A stretch of 64,000 bases of DNA, from contig JAAVUU010000003.1 of assembly GCA_018449595.1 (NCBI GenBank), positions 248,001 to 312,000 of the forward strand. The letters are read 5' to 3'. Origin of the DNA: Rhizobiales bacterium dw_265. Lineage in GTDB: Bacteria > Pseudomonadota > Alphaproteobacteria > Micropepsales > Micropepsaceae. The position numbers and the translations under genes are program-made. The notes under the pieces are model-generated. The model ran no database searches and was not told the DNA's origin. It saw only the letters and a program-made list of their open reading frames with translations. This document shows positions 44,245 through 54,397 of the stretch, in pieces; the stretch's first letter is position 1; each line of letters starts with the position of its first letter.

Positions 44245-45315
44245 TCAGACAGCCCGGCCGGTCTCTACAGTATCATTTGCGACCTCAACTACGGAAAGTT
44301 GGGTGTGATTGATTGACACTGCCGTTCCGGGGTTCGCGTCGGCGACCTTGATAACGCCCTGAAGCTGCGCCGCCAGAGCTTGAACAATGCTGGTCCCCAA
44401 GCCCGGTTTGGTGTTCGCGGTATCCTTCGGCATGCCTATGCCATTATCTTCCACCGACAATGTCCAGTTCGGGCCACGCGAATGGTACCCGACTTTGATC
44501 GTTCCGCTGCGGTCATCCGGGAAGGCGTGCTTCAGGGCATTGATTACCAATTCGGTGACGATCAATCCCAGGCTCACGGATTCATCGGCGCTGGTGACAC
44601 TGCCGTCGATATCGATGTCCAGCGAAAGCTTATTGTGATCGCGGATCATCGAGGCGCCAATGCTGTCGCAGAGTGCGGTGAAATAAGGTCGCAACTCGAC
44701 ATCGCCGACCGCTGAAGCGGCAAGGTGGTGCTGGAGGGATGCGACCGACATCACGCGTTGATGCGCGTCATGGAGATGGCTGCGCGCTTCTTCGGACTGA
44801 ACTTTGCGGGCGCTCTGCATCAGGACACTGGCAATGATCTGGAGGCTGTTGGCGACACGATGCTGAAGCTCCTGGAGAAGGACGGCCTTGTCCCGCAGCA
44901 GATCGTCCTTCAGCTTCTCGGCAATGCGCGCATCGGTGACGTCAAGGACCGACAGAAGCAGCAGGACGCTTTCGTCACCGCCATAGGCGAGTTTTTGTGC
45001 GTTCAGGACCAGGCGGCGATCCGGCTTGCCCGGACGGCGAAGGTCGATTTCATAGCCTTCGACCTCGGCCTGTTCGGATGCCGTGGCCTTCAACAGGACG
45101 GTGAGTTGCGGTACGTTCCATTCCCCCGCGCCGAGGTTGCGCAGCGCCTTATCGCGGATGGTGGCGGGGTCGATCTCGAACGCGCGGCAGAAGGACTTGC
45201 TGGCGCCAACCAGCGTCAGATCGCCATTGAGCAGGAGCAGAGGCGCCGTGGACGAGGCAACAACAGCCAACGCCAGGTTGAGGGCCACGTCTGGATGCGT
45301 AACTTGGGGAGCCAT
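44245..45315 (-). CDS. HisKA_2-type sensor histidine kinase
   Basis: This 356-residue soluble kinase has a PAS-like sensor region (residues about 15-130), the HisKA_2 dimerisation box LLQELQHRVANSLQIIASVL with phospho-accepting His152, and an ATPase domain with LIVTELVINALKHAF and VEDNGIGMP. No membrane helix is present. The start at 45315 has AAAGGGG five bases upstream; the frame continues to 45360. Such kinases typically feed single-domain response regulators or PhyR in the general stress response. A paralogous response regulator lies just upstream at 45414. Confidence 0.9.
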   Translation of the reverse strand: MAPQVTHPDVALNLALAVVASSTAPLLLLNGDLTLVGASKSFCRAFEIDPATIRDKALRNLGAGEWNVPQLTVLLKATASEQAEVEGYEIDLRRPGKPDRRLVLNAQKLAYGGDESVLLLLSVLDVTDARIAEKLKDDLLRDKAVLLQELQHRVANSLQIIASVLMQSARKVQSEEARSHLHDAHQRVMSVASLQHHLAASAVGDVELRPYFTALCDSIGASMIRDHNKLSLDIDIDGSVTSADESVSLGLIVTELVINALKHAFPDDRSGTIKVGYHSRGPNWTLSVEDNGIGMPKDTANTKPGLGTSIVQALAAQLQGVIKVADANPGTAVSINHTQLSVVEVANDTVETGRAV

Positions 45316-45413
45316 TGCTACCCCTTTCTGAATGCCGGAGGCTTGCGAAGCGAAAGCCATACCCCGGCGACATTAGGCAGGAAATTCACCCCAAAGCGGG
45401 GCGGAAGGCTATT

Positions 45414-45920
45414 TTAGGCCACCTTACCATAGTTCTGAATGACATTGCGCAAACAGCGGTAGGGAGCCGGGTTTGGACTGAGCAGTTCGTCCAGCGCCGC
45501 CAAGACGTGTTCTGCCGCGTAAGGCTTGCGAATAAAGCGCGCGATCTTGGGGAATTCCGTTTCCGTTGGGGCGCTTAGGCCGGACGCCACAATCAGGTGA
45601 ATGGGGGGCCAGCGCTCGCGGACGGCCCTCGCCAGTCTCAAACCGCACAAGGTCCCCGGCATTTTGATGTCGGTAAAGACGACGCGGATGTCGGTTCTGC
45701 TCTCCAAGAGCTTGATGGCGGCATCGGCGTTCGGCGCCTCTACAACCGAATAGCCGGCATCCTGCAACATGTGGGCAGTGCCCATGCGAATGATGGCTTC
45801 GTCCTCGACGATCAGGATGGTGACTTTTTCCAATAGCTTGTCCGTGCCCTGGGGCGGCTTTTCTGCTCGGGTGACCGGGAGAACTTTGGGGTCGGTAGTC
45901 GGTAACGCGCGACGTGCCAA
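45414..45920 (-). CDS. single-domain response regulator (receiver)
   Basis: This 168-residue protein is a CheY-like receiver with a 32-residue N-terminal extension. The acidic pocket is in LIVEDEAII (about 37-45), the phosphorylation site is Asp84 in VVFTDIKMPG, and the conserved Lys is in FIRKPY. No output domain follows. It is about half identical by eye to the receiver at 53812-54198. It lies upstream of the HisKA_2 kinase gene on the same strand and is a probable partner. Confidence 0.88.
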   Translation of the reverse strand: MARRALPTTDPKVLPVTRAEKPPQGTDKLLEKVTILIVEDEAIIRMGTAHMLQDAGYSVVEAPNADAAIKLLESRTDIRVVFTDIKMPGTLCGLRLARAVRERWPPIHLIVASGLSAPTETEFPKIARFIRKPYAAEHVLAALDELLSPNPAPYRCLRNVIQNYGKVA

Positions 45921-45988
45921 AATGGTTACATTGTCCTCTTGATGGCGTAGAAAAATGAGGCTGCGGACGAAAACGAAGAAGAAAACCG

Positions 45989-48900
45989 TCAGTGAAAATT
46001 GCGGGTCTTGAGCCGCAATGTTGACCCTGTCTCGGACAGGTCCGTCGGCGTGCGGGGATCGGGCGGCGTATCGCCTGTGAAATTGTCACCGCCACCGCGC
46101 GGCCGCCGGAATGTGCCGTCATTCTCACCAATGGCGGCGAGGCGATCGGAAAGATCAATCAGCCTATCCGCCACGATATGCACCACCAGCCCCTCGCGCT
46201 GCACCCGCCCTTCCACCGCCAGCATGTTCGCGGTTAGGACGGTGCGGCGTTGCCGCTCGTAGAGATCGGCCCACACAACCAGATTGGCGATTCCGGTTTC
46301 GTCTTCAATGGTAATGAAGGTGACGCCCTTGGCGGTGCCGGGCCGCTGGCGCACCAGCACCAGGCCCGCCAACTTGATGCGGCGGCGATCCGGGTGCGCG
46401 TTGGCCTGCGCGCAGGTGAGTATCCGATCGGCCGATAGTCCGTCGCGCAGGAAGCTCACCGGATGGCGACGCAGCGTCAGTCCGACATGGCCATAATCCT
46501 CGACCACTTCATGGCCCGCCGTCATCGCTTTGAGCGCGACCGCCTGGTCATTGGTCTCCGGCGCGGGCTGGCCTTCGGCCGCCGCAAACAAGGGAAGAGG
46601 AATATCGCGCAATGCCCTGATCGCCCATAGCGCCTCGCGGCGCGCCAGACCCATGGACGGCCGGAAAGCGTCGGCTTCGGCCAGCCGCATCAGGCATGAG
46701 ACTTGGGCGCCGCCTCGGCGCCAGACATCTTCTATATTGGCGAAAGGCCGATCCGCTCGCCCGACGAGCAGCATGCCGGCCTGTTCGTTGGCAAGGCCCC
46801 GCACCATGCGCATCCCCAGCCGCACGGCGAAGCGGCCGTCCTTGCCGGTCAGCTCCAGGGTGCAGTCCCAACGCGAGCGGTTGATGTCCACCGGGCGGAC
46901 CTCGATGCCATGTTCGCGGGCATCGCGCACGATCTGGGCCGGTGCATAGAATCCCATCGGCTGCGCATTGAGCAGCGCGGCGCAGAACACGTCGGGGTGA
47001 TGGCATTTCAGCCAGGACGAGGCATAGGCGACGAGGGCAAAGCTGGCGGCATGACTTTCGGGGAAGCCATAGGAGCCGAAGCCTTCCAATTGGCTGAAGG
47101 TGCGGCGGGCAAATTCCTCGCTGTAGCCGCGTTCGATCATGCCGGCGACAAGCTTCTCGCCGAAAGCCGAGACGCCGCCGGTATGCTTGAAGGTCGCCAT
47201 AGCGCGGCGCAGCTTATCGGCTTCGCCCGGCGTGAATCCGGCACATTCGATGGCGACCCGCATGGCCTGTTCCTGAAACAGTGGCACGCCCAACGTCTTG
47301 CCCAGCACCCGTTCCAATTCCGGCTTGGGATAAACCACTTCCTCCTTGCCTTCGCGGCGGCGCAGATAGGGATGCACCATGTCGCCCTGGATGGGACCGG
47401 GCCGCACGATGGCGACCTCGATCACCAGGTCATAGAAGGTGCGGGGTTTGAGCCGGGGCAGCATCGACATTTGCGCGCGGCTTTCGATCTGGAAAACGCC
47501 CAGCGTGTCGGCCTTGCGGATCATGGCATAGGTGCGCGGGTCTTCCGCCGGGATCGAGGCCAGGTCCAGATCCAGGCCCTTATGTTCGCGCAGCAGGTCG
47601 AAGCCGATGCGCATACAGGTGAGCATCCCCAACGCCAGAACGTCCACCTTCATGAACTTCAAGGCATCAATGTCGTCCTTGTCCCATTCGATCACCTGAC
47701 GGTCCTCCATCGCCGCCGGTTCGATCGGCACCAGTTCGTCCAGCCGTTCCTCGGTGAGTACGAAGCCGCCGGGATGCTGGGAAAGATGGCGTGGTGCCCC
47801 GATCAACTGGCGGGCCAGCGCTAAGGTCATCTGGAGGCGGCGGTCGGCGAGGTTCAGATTCAGTTCGGCCGCGTGCTTGGCCTGGAGATCGTCCTTGGAC
47901 CATTCCCAAATCTGACTGGAGAGAAGTCCGATCATGTCGTCCGGTAGGCCCAGCGCCTTGCCAACATCGCGTAGCGCGCCCTTGCTGCGATAGCGGATCA
48001 CGGTGGAGCAGAGCGCGGCGCGGTGACGGCCATAGGTCTTATAGACCCACTGGATCACTTCTTCGCGCCGCTCATGCTCGAAGTCCACGTCGATGTCAGG
48101 CGGTTCCTTGCGCTCCTGGCTGACGAAGCGCTCGAACAGCAGGTCATTGCGTTCCGGATCGATGGAGGTAATGCCCAGCACATAGCAGACCGCGGAGTTG
48201 GCAGCCGAACCCCGGCCTTGGCAAAGAATGCCTTTGCTGCGGGCGAAGGCGACGATGGCATGGACCGTCAGGAAATAGGGAGCATAGCCCAGCGTCTCGA
48301 TCAGTCCGAGTTCGTGCCGGAGAGTCTTTTCGACATGCTCCGGCACGCCTTCGGGATAGCGGTCGGTTGCGCCTTCCCAGGTCAGCTTTTCCAGCGCCTG
48401 TTGCGGCGTCAGGCCAGGGATGCAGACTTCATGGGGATATTGATAGGCCAGTTCATCGAGATTGAAGCGGCAACGATCCGCGATCTCGCCACTGCGCGCC
48501 ACCGCCTCCGGCCAGAGCTTGAACAGGCGTGCCATTTCGTCGGGGGCTTTGAGATAACGGTCGGCATGGCGTTCGCGCTTGAATCCGAGATCGTCGATCT
48601 TGGTTCGGTCCCGGATGCAAGTCACCACGTCCTGCAGGATACGCCGCTCCGGCGCGTGGAACAGCACATCATTGGTGGCGACGGTGGGAACGCCAAGGCT
48701 CGTCGCCAACGTGGCGATCTCATGCAGGCGCAGATGATCGCGCGGCCGACGCCGCAAGGTCAGGGCGCAATAGGCGTCGTTCCCGAAGATGTCGCGCAGC
48801 CGGATCAACTGCATCCGCAGCAGGCCGTTGGCATGGTCGGGCAAGAAGATGCCGACCAAGCCTTCGCGCCAGGCCGCCACATCGTCCCAGGTAAGGTCGC

Positions 48901-49213
48901 ATTTGGCCTTGCCGGCGCGCCCCTTTCCCAGACTGAGCAGCCGGCACAGCCGCGAATAGGCGGGGCGGTCTGTGGGATAGACCAGCAGTTGGCTGCCATC
49001 GCGTAATTCCAGGCGGCAGCCCACGATTAGCCGGACGCCGGTGGTCTTGGCCGCTTCATGCGCGCGCACGATCCCGGCCAGCGTGTTCCAGTCGGTGATC
49101 GCCAGCGCCTCCATGCCCAGCATGGCGGCGGTGGCGAACAGTTCTTCCGCCGACGAGGCTCCGCGCAGGAATGAGAAATGCGAGGCGCATTGCAGTTCGA
49201 CGTAAGCACTCAT
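45989..49213 (-). CDS. dnaE2: error-prone DNA polymerase DnaE2 (ImuC)
   Basis: This 1074-residue C-family polymerase carries out damage-induced mutagenic synthesis. It has an N-terminal PHP domain (residues 1 to about 270), the palm motifs [18 protein letters not shown] at 330-347 and [10 protein letters not shown] at 372-381 with the catalytic aspartates, and a C-terminal OB fold (about 970-1040). It is the last gene of imuA-imuB-dnaE2, overlapping imuB by four bases. LexA control is expected through the SOS box at 51429-51443. Confidence 0.95.
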   Translation of the reverse strand: MSAYVELQCASHFSFLRGASSAEELFATAAMLGMEALAITDWNTLAGIVRAHEAAKTTGVRLIVGCRLELRDGSQLLVYPTDRPAYSRLCRLLSLGKGRAGKAKCDLTWDDVAAWREGLVGIFLPDHANGLLRMQLIRLRDIFGNDAYCALTLRRRPRDHLRLHEIATLATSLGVPTVATNDVLFHAPERRILQDVVTCIRDRTKIDDLGFKRERHADRYLKAPDEMARLFKLWPEAVARSGEIADRCRFNLDELAYQYPHEVCIPGLTPQQALEKLTWEGATDRYPEGVPEHVEKTLRHELGLIETLGYAPYFLTVHAIVAFARSKGILCQGRGSAANSAVCYVLGITSIDPERNDLLFERFVSQERKEPPDIDVDFEHERREEVIQWVYKTYGRHRAALCSTVIRYRSKGALRDVGKALGLPDDMIGLLSSQIWEWSKDDLQAKHAAELNLNLADRRLQMTLALARQLIGAPRHLSQHPGGFVLTEERLDELVPIEPAAMEDRQVIEWDKDDIDALKFMKVDVLALGMLTCMRIGFDLLREHKGLDLDLASIPAEDPRTYAMIRKADTLGVFQIESRAQMSMLPRLKPRTFYDLVIEVAIVRPGPIQGDMVHPYLRRREGKEEVVYPKPELERVLGKTLGVPLFQEQAMRVAIECAGFTPGEADKLRRAMATFKHTGGVSAFGEKLVAGMIERGYSEEFARRTFSQLEGFGSYGFPESHAASFALVAYASSWLKCHHPDVFCAALLNAQPMGFYAPAQIVRDAREHGIEVRPVDINRSRWDCTLELTGKDGRFAVRLGMRMVRGLANEQAGMLLVGRADRPFANIEDVWRRGGAQVSCLMRLAEADAFRPSMGLARREALWAIRALRDIPLPLFAAAEGQPAPETNDQAVALKAMTAGHEVVEDYGHVGLTLRRHPVSFLRDGLSADRILTCAQANAHPDRRRIKLAGLVLVRQRPGTAKGVTFITIEDETGIANLVVWADLYERQRRTVLTANMLAVEGRVQREGLVVHIVADRLIDLSDRLAAIGENDGTFRRPRGGGDNFTGDTPPDPRTPTDLSETGSTLRLKTRNFH

Positions 49214-50730
49214 GCGAAGATGCCGTGCAGGAACCAGGTTTGCGGGCCGGTGGCCGGGTCTTGACCGTCACCGGCGCGGTAGAGCCAAAAGCGCTCGCCC
49301 GCCTCATCCTCGACCTGGAAATAATCGCGGACCATGTGGGTTTCGGCCTTGGCCTTCCACCATTCGCCGAAAATGCGTTCCGGCCCGTCGGCGTTTGCCA
49401 CTTTGCGCTGCCGGCCGCGCCAGGTGAAAAAAACGGGAGGACGGTCGGGCAGTAACGCCATGGTTTCCACCCGTTCGGGCGGATTGAGCAGCCGCAATGG
49501 CCTCGGCCAATGGGCCGGCCAGGTTGTGCCGGCGGGCGGCGCCATCGCCGCGACGCGCTGGACCGCCCGTTCGGGAAGATCGCTTTCCACCGGCGCAACG
49601 CGATAAAGGCGTTCTTCACCCATCCAGTTGGCCAGCGTGTCGATCAATCCCGAAACATCCGGCGTCGGCGCGTCCGCAAGGCTGGTAGCGATTGCGCGAT
49701 AGGAGAGTGGTTCCGCGATGAGCGCCGTCAGGGTCATGGTCTCGACGCCGAAGCCGGGATCGACGGTCTCGATCTTGTCGCACAGGAGCTTGGCAAGCCG
49801 CTTGGCATCGCGCACCGGCTTGGCGGTGCCGATGCGGATAACTTCAATACGATTGTCCACACGGAAGAACAGGAGATCGAGCTTGCGCGCGCCCAAGCCC
49901 TTCACTTCCAGTTCGGCGCAAAGTTGTTCCACCAGCTTGGTGGTGTAGCGCGCCAGCGTCTCCGGTGCCCCGATGGGTTCGGCGAAATTTTGCCGGACAT
50001 GCGCCATCTCGGCCGGCAGGATGGGATCGAAGGGTTCATCGGCACGGCCAAAAGCCTGGTCCAGGCGGTTGCCGATGACGGCGCCGAAGCGCAGTGCCAG
50101 CGGCGCACGGGGCGTTTTGCTCAGTTCCTCGATCCGGTCGAAGCCCAATTGCTTGAGCGCATCCAGAATATCGCCAGGGAGGCGCAGCGCCGAGACCGGC
50201 AGGAGGGCGAGGGCATCGGCCAGCTTGTCCGCGTCCAGCATGAAAGCCGGATTGGCGACATGGCGGGCCAGGGCATGAGCGGCACCATAGGTCGGCGCGG
50301 CGGCGATCTTGGCGCCGATGCCGACGCCGGCGAGCTTGCGCACCATTTCGGTGAGCATGGCTTTCTCGCCACCGAACAGATGCGCGACGCCGGTGATGTC
50401 CAGCATCAGGCCATCGCTATCGGGCGCCACGATGGGCGCGAAATGCCGCTGCATCCAGATGGCGAGCTTTTCCAGCGCGGTACGGTCGGCGTCGGGATCG
50501 GCATCCATGATGACGAGGTTGGCGACGAGGGCTTGCGCCTTGCTGGCGGCCATGCCGGGCCTCAAGCCTTCGCGCCGGGCCGCCTGGTCGGCGGCCAGCA
50601 CCACACGCTTGCGTCCTTCATGGCCGATGAGGACCAGCGGCGTATCAAGCGACGGCGCGTTCGCGCCCATCGCCCGCCGCGGCCGGTCGGTGGACCAGCT
50701 CGGCAGGAATAGCGATACGACCCGTTTCAT
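49210..50730 (-). CDS. imuB: ImuB, Y-family polymerase-like mutagenesis protein
   Basis: This 506-residue protein links DnaE2 to the sliding clamp. It has the Y-family fold (VVSLFLPSW at the start, [34 protein letters not shown]) but, as usual for ImuB, lacks the full set of catalytic acids, so it is thought to be a scaffold. The ATG at 50730 starts the family match, giving an 86-base overlap with imuA; the frame is open to 50757. Confidence 0.93.
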   Translation of the reverse strand: MKRVVSLFLPSWSTDRPRRAMGANAPSLDTPLVLIGHEGRKRVVLAADQAARREGLRPGMAASKAQALVANLVIMDADPDADRTALEKLAIWMQRHFAPIVAPDSDGLMLDITGVAHLFGGEKAMLTEMVRKLAGVGIGAKIAAAPTYGAAHALARHVANPAFMLDADKLADALALLPVSALRLPGDILDALKQLGFDRIEELSKTPRAPLALRFGAVIGNRLDQAFGRADEPFDPILPAEMAHVRQNFAEPIGAPETLARYTTKLVEQLCAELEVKGLGARKLDLLFFRVDNRIEVIRIGTAKPVRDAKRLAKLLCDKIETVDPGFGVETMTLTALIAEPLSYRAIATSLADAPTPDVSGLIDTLANWMGEERLYRVAPVESDLPERAVQRVAAMAPPAGTTWPAHWPRPLRLLNPPERVETMALLPDRPPVFFTWRGRQRKVANADGPERIFGEWWKAKAETHMVRDYFQVEDEAGERFWLYRAGDGQDPATGPQTWFLHGIFA

Positions 50731-51397
50731 CACACTGCTCGACTTCAAACTCCGCACACTCTCCGGCCTTGGCCCGGATCAATTCGACCAGCCATCGTGG
50801 TCGCCCCACGCCCGGCACCGGCAGGGGCGAGGCGGGCAGGGCGCTCACCCGCCAGCGGGTGGTGCTGGCGGTGGGCTGCCCGAAGTCCGTTGCCTCGGCT
50901 GGTCTTCGCCAGCGGCGGATGGCGATGGCGAGGGTGCCGCTGGTTTCGGCCGCGAGTTGCAGCCGGCGGGAGGGTGTCATCGCCAGCCGGCTGATCTCGC
51001 CCACCACACCTGCCAGGCCGCCATGTCGCAGCCCTTCCTCCATGCAGGCCAGCACCTCCTTGTCCGACCGGGTGTCGATGCAGAGCACCCGGTCGGGATG
51101 GAGGCCCGCCTGGGCCAGGGCCGGGGCGAACAGGTCCGGACTGACGCACCAGAGGATTTGCCCGTGGGTGCGCGCGAGGATTCCGGCCGCGAACAAGGCC
51201 GCCGCCGCCCCGTCCAGGGCGCCATTGCCGCCCCCGGCGACTTCATGGAGGGCGCCCAAAGCCAGGCCGCCGCCTGGAAGCCGGCCGTCGATTTCCGGCG
51301 CCCCGAATGGCAAAAATCCGCGCGAAACCCGCTCTCCGGCTTCGATCCGGCGGATTTTTTCGCGCAGGGCGTCCATCTGGGCGGGGGCAATCGACAT
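50645..51397 (-). CDS. imuA: ImuA, RecA-like SOS mutagenesis protein
   Basis: This 250-residue protein is the first gene of the mutagenesis cassette. It has the ImuA/SulA-like RecA fold: FLPFGAPEIDGRLPGGGLALG with a degenerate Walker A, LHEVAGG, and ILWCVSPDLFAPAL. I use the ATG at 51397; an in-frame TTG at 51409 is possible. The SOS box lies 32 bases upstream of the chosen start. Confidence 0.92.
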   Translation of the reverse strand: MSIAPAQMDALREKIRRIEAGERVSRGFLPFGAPEIDGRLPGGGLALGALHEVAGGGNGALDGAAAALFAAGILARTHGQILWCVSPDLFAPALAQAGLHPDRVLCIDTRSDKEVLACMEEGLRHGGLAGVVGEISRLAMTPSRRLQLAAETSGTLAIAIRRWRRPAEATDFGQPTASTTRWRVSALPASPLPVPGVGRPRWLVELIRAKAGECAEFEVEQCDETGRIAIPAELVHRPAAAGDGRERAVA

Positions 51398-51428
51398 GGC
51401 GGGATTCAACCGTTGGGGCTGGCTTTCT

Positions 51429-51443
51429 GTTCCCCTTTCGTTC
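51429..51443. promoter_or_regulatory. LexA-binding SOS box upstream of imuA
   Basis: GTTC-CCCTTTC-GTTC matches exactly the alphaproteobacterial SOS box GTTC-N7-GTTC (GAAC-N7-GAAC in the imuA direction). It is placed to block the imuA-imuB-dnaE2 promoter. Confidence 0.9.
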
Positions 51444-51607
51444 TAACTCGCCAAAGAGTCAATCCGCTGAGCGTCGGGTCAAGAGGGAACCCCTTGGATT
51501 CCCTGAGTCGGACAGGCGAAAATTTTCGCGCCAGCCTACCGGAATGCAGAACGGTGCGGTTTTGGCCGTTAGCACGTTGCTTCTTTGAAATCCCGCTCGG
51601 ACCCCCC

Positions 51608-52273
51608 ATGCCCCTCAAAGCCATCTTCTTCGACATCGACGGCACCCTGGTGGATTCCAACGAATTCCATGTCATGGCCTGGGACGAGGCGTTCCGGGAT
51701 CACCGTCTGCGGACCGAACCGGCCGTGATCCGCGGCCAGATCGGCAAAGGTGCCGACCAGCTCATCCCGTCGCTCTTTCCTGGCCTGGACGAAAAGATCC
51801 GGCACACGATTGCCGACCGGCATGGCGAACTTTTCCGCACGCGCTATCTGGACGGGGTCAAACCCTTCCCCAGCGCCACCGACCTGTTGGAGATGCTCCA
51901 TGTGAAAGGCAAGCAGGTGATCCTCGCCTCCTCGGCCGATAAGGCGGAAGTCGATCACTATGTCCAACTCTTGAAGGTTGGCACCATGCTGAACGGCACC
52001 GTCTCGAATGATGATGTCGCACGGTCCAAGCCCGCCGGTGATATTTTTGCAGCCGCGCTGGCGCTGGTGTTTCCGATGGCGGCCAGCGAAACCCTCGCCG
52101 TTGGCGATACGCCTTATGACGTTGAATCAGCCTTGCGCTCCGACATCAAAACCATTGCCGTCCGCTCCGGCGGCTTTTCCGGCGAGACCCTGGCCGAGGC
52201 CGGAGCGCCTTATATCTATGCCAGCGTGAAGGCGTTGTTCGACCAGTTCGATACTTCGCCGCTGCAAGACTGA
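51608..52273 (+). CDS. HAD-family hydrolase (phosphoglycolate phosphatase / beta-PGM-like)
   Basis: This 221-residue phosphatase has all HAD motifs: FFDIDGTLVDS with nucleophile Asp9 and acid/base Asp11, LASSADK (motif II Ser), SKPAGDIF (motif III Lys) and VGDTPYDVE (motif IV). An inserted helical cap lies between about residues 18 and 85, as in subclass I HADs. The frame is open far upstream, but the ATG at 51608 begins the protein. It overlaps the CDF gene as TGATG. Substrate unknown. Confidence 0.9.
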   Translation: MPLKAIFFDIDGTLVDSNEFHVMAWDEAFRDHRLRTEPAVIRGQIGKGADQLIPSLFPGLDEKIRHTIADRHGELFRTRYLDGVKPFPSATDLLEMLHVKGKQVILASSADKAEVDHYVQLLKVGTMLNGTVSNDDVARSKPAGDIFAAALALVFPMAASETLAVGDTPYDVESALRSDIKTIAVRSGGFSGETLAEAGAPYIYASVKALFDQFDTSPLQD

Positions 52274-53211
52274 TGGCCAGTCCGTCCAAACGCTCCATCT
52301 ATGCGTCGCTGGCGGGCGATCTGGCGGTCGCCGCCGTCAAGCTTGGCGCCTTCCTTGTCAGCGGAAGCACTTCGATGCTGGTGGAGGCGTTTCATTCCGT
52401 TATTGATAGCGTGAACGCGGGCCTGCTGCTGCTCGGTATGCGTCTCAGTGCCCGCAAACCGGACGCTCTGCATCCCTTCGGCTACGGGATGGATTCCTTC
52501 TTCTGGACCTTCGTAGTGGGAATGCTGATCTTCACGGCCGGCGGCGTCGCTTCGGTCTATGAAGGGATCGACAAGCTCCGCCATCCCAAGCCGCTCGACC
52601 ATGTGCCTATGATCCTGGGTGTCCTTGCGCTGTCCTTCGTGTTCGAAACTCTCGCGTTTCTCGCCAGTTGGCGGGAATCTGAGCGTGGCCGTCCGGAACT
52701 CTCGCGCCGCCGTGATCGCCGGGTCTCGCTGGTCCAGTTCATTCATTTCAGCCCACAGCCGGGCGTCTTTGAAGTCCTGGCGGAGGGCATTGCCTCCCTG
52801 CTGGGTCTGGTCCTGGCTGCCATCGGCGTGATCGGCACCGCCGCCTTCGGCTGGGCCTGGGCAGACGGCGCTGCTGCGGTCGCCATTGGTATCCTGTTGA
52901 TTGTGCTGGCGGGCGTCATCCTGGCCGAAAGCAAAAGTCTCCTGACGGGCGAGGGCGTATCGACGGTGATCCTCGATGGGGTACACGATATTTTGAGCTC
53001 GGACCCGCGCGTCTCCAAGATAGAGGAGCTTTTGAGTATGTATTTGGGGCCCGATGAGATTCTGCTAGCGGCGACACTGGATTTCAAGGACGGCACCACG
53101 GCTCATCAAGTAAAGGAAGTCAGCGACCGGGCGCTCGCGCAGTTGCGTCAGGTCGAACCGCGTATCACAAAACTCTTCCTGCGCGCGGACGGAGGTAAGC
53201 GTGTGCAATGA
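52273..53211 (+). CDS. cation diffusion facilitator family transporter
   Basis: This 312-residue protein has about six helices and the CDF pattern: FLVSGSTSMLVEAFHSVID with His41 and Asp45 of the transmembrane metal site, HPFGYGMDSFFW, and a C-terminal cytoplasmic domain. In helix 5 the family sequence E-D-S-A-A reads EGIAS at 171-175, so the second metal-binding aspartate appears to be missing. That may alter metal transport or reflect divergence. It is coupled to the HAD gene and overlaps the SRAP gene by 11 bases. Confidence 0.87.
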   Translation: MASPSKRSIYASLAGDLAVAAVKLGAFLVSGSTSMLVEAFHSVIDSVNAGLLLLGMRLSARKPDALHPFGYGMDSFFWTFVVGMLIFTAGGVASVYEGIDKLRHPKPLDHVPMILGVLALSFVFETLAFLASWRESERGRPELSRRRDRRVSLVQFIHFSPQPGVFEVLAEGIASLLGLVLAAIGVIGTAAFGWAWADGAAAVAIGILLIVLAGVILAESKSLLTGEGVSTVILDGVHDILSSDPRVSKIEELLSMYLGPDEILLAATLDFKDGTTAHQVKEVSDRALAQLRQVEPRITKLFLRADGGKRVQ

Positions 53212-53806
53212 TTATGCGCGGGAGATCGAGGTCGCCCGTGTCATCGCGGCGATGGAAGAGATGAAGCACATCCCGCCCTTTTCCTATACCGGCGGGCGCA
53301 TCCCAAACGACGCAACCCCGACTCCGCACATCAAGATCCGGGACCGCGGCCTGATCGTCCGGCTGAGGGACGAACGCCTTGAAGGCGAGATGATGACCTG
53401 GGCCTGGCTGCAGGGTAAAAAGCCCATCTTCAATTTCGTCTCTGAGGGACGGGACTTCTCCGAGACTGATCGCTGCCTCATCCTGGCCACCAGCTTCTAC
53501 GAATACACCGCGCCCGAGGAGCGCAAGCCCAAGATCAAGCTGCAGGACCAGCACCAGTTTGTGCTCAAAGGCCACGACTGGTTCTGGATTGCCGGCATCG
53601 CGAAAGGCGATTGCTTCGCCATGCTCACCGTAGCGCCGGGACCGGACATAGCGCCATACCACGACCGACAGATCGTCGTGCTGCCGCCCGAGGAGGGAAT
53701 GGACTGGCTGCGACATAGCAAACCGTCCGTGCAGCTCTTGCATGCCTTGCCGAGGGGCGCGCTCGACCACCGTCTGCTGCGAAGGAGCGGCGTGACCTTG
53801 CAATGA
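53201..53806 (+). CDS. SRAP / YedK-like abasic-site DNA-protein crosslinking protein
   Basis: This 201-residue protein belongs to the SOS-response-associated peptidase (HMCES/YedK) family, which crosslinks to abasic sites in single-stranded DNA. The key residues are visible: Cys2 (after Met removal, in MCNDY), Asn78 in FNFVSEG, Glu101 in SFYEY and His154 in PYHDRQ. Translation starts at a GTG (53201) inside the CDF gene. Placement beside xth, ku and the imu operon fits a DNA-damage role. Confidence 0.9.
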   Translation: MCNDYAREIEVARVIAAMEEMKHIPPFSYTGGRIPNDATPTPHIKIRDRGLIVRLRDERLEGEMMTWAWLQGKKPIFNFVSEGRDFSETDRCLILATSFYEYTAPEERKPKIKLQDQHQFVLKGHDWFWIAGIAKGDCFAMLTVAPGPDIAPYHDRQIVVLPPEEGMDWLRHSKPSVQLLHALPRGALDHRLLRRSGVTLQ

Positions 53807-53811
53807 GCCCT

Positions 53812-54198
53812 TTATGCGGCGCGCAGCATCTCGCGCATCGTTTCGACCAGGGCGGTTTGCCGGTAGGGCTTCGCAAGGAACACTGCGCCTTCGGGCATCT
53901 GATCCTTCTCCGGGACGCGATGTCCCGACACCACGATAATCGCGATGGGCGGCCACCGATGGCGCACGGCCGCGGCGAGTTTCAGGCCGTTCATGGAGCC
54001 GTAAGGCATGTCGATGTCGGTGAAGACCAGCCGGATGTCATTTCGGCTTTCCAGAAATTGGATGGCTTCGTCGGCGTTCGCGGCATCGATCGCTTCGAAC
54101 CCCGCATCTTCAACGATACCTACAGCGGTCATACGAATGATCGCCTCATCCTCGACAACAAGGACAATGGCCTTGGGGGACGTATCGTCGCTCGCCAT
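53812..54198 (-). CDS. single-domain response regulator (receiver)
   Basis: This 128-residue CheY-like receiver has VVEDEAIIRM at 14-23, phosphorylation site Asp61 in LVFTDIDMPYG and conserved Lys in FLAKPY. It has no output domain. It is divergent from the HWE kinase at 54398 and paralogous to the receiver at 45414, with shared stretches such as VEDEAIIRM and RWPPI. A kinase-receiver pair is the natural inference. Confidence 0.9.
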   Translation of the reverse strand: MASDDTSPKAIVLVVEDEAIIRMTAVGIVEDAGFEAIDAANADEAIQFLESRNDIRLVFTDIDMPYGSMNGLKLAAAVRHRWPPIAIIVVSGHRVPEKDQMPEGAVFLAKPYRQTALVETMREMLRAA

Positions 54199-54397
54199 GG
54201 TAAAACCGGACCTACGCCCTAAAGCAGCCTTAAAACGCTGAAACTATGTAATGATTACGCTGGTCCCCCGTTCCCCTCGTTTGGCCAAACCTTTTCAATA
54301 TCGCGTTAAGCGACAGATGGTTGTGCGAAACTGTACCTAACATGTCACTGCCAGCCCAGGTTTCTAGCCGCGTCCGTTGCGCGCTATTGTTCCTCGA

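Noticed and set aside
45424..46158. 244-codon minus-strand frame overlapping the response regulator
   Set aside because: It shares the region with a receiver that has all phospho-site motifs; the alternative frame has none.
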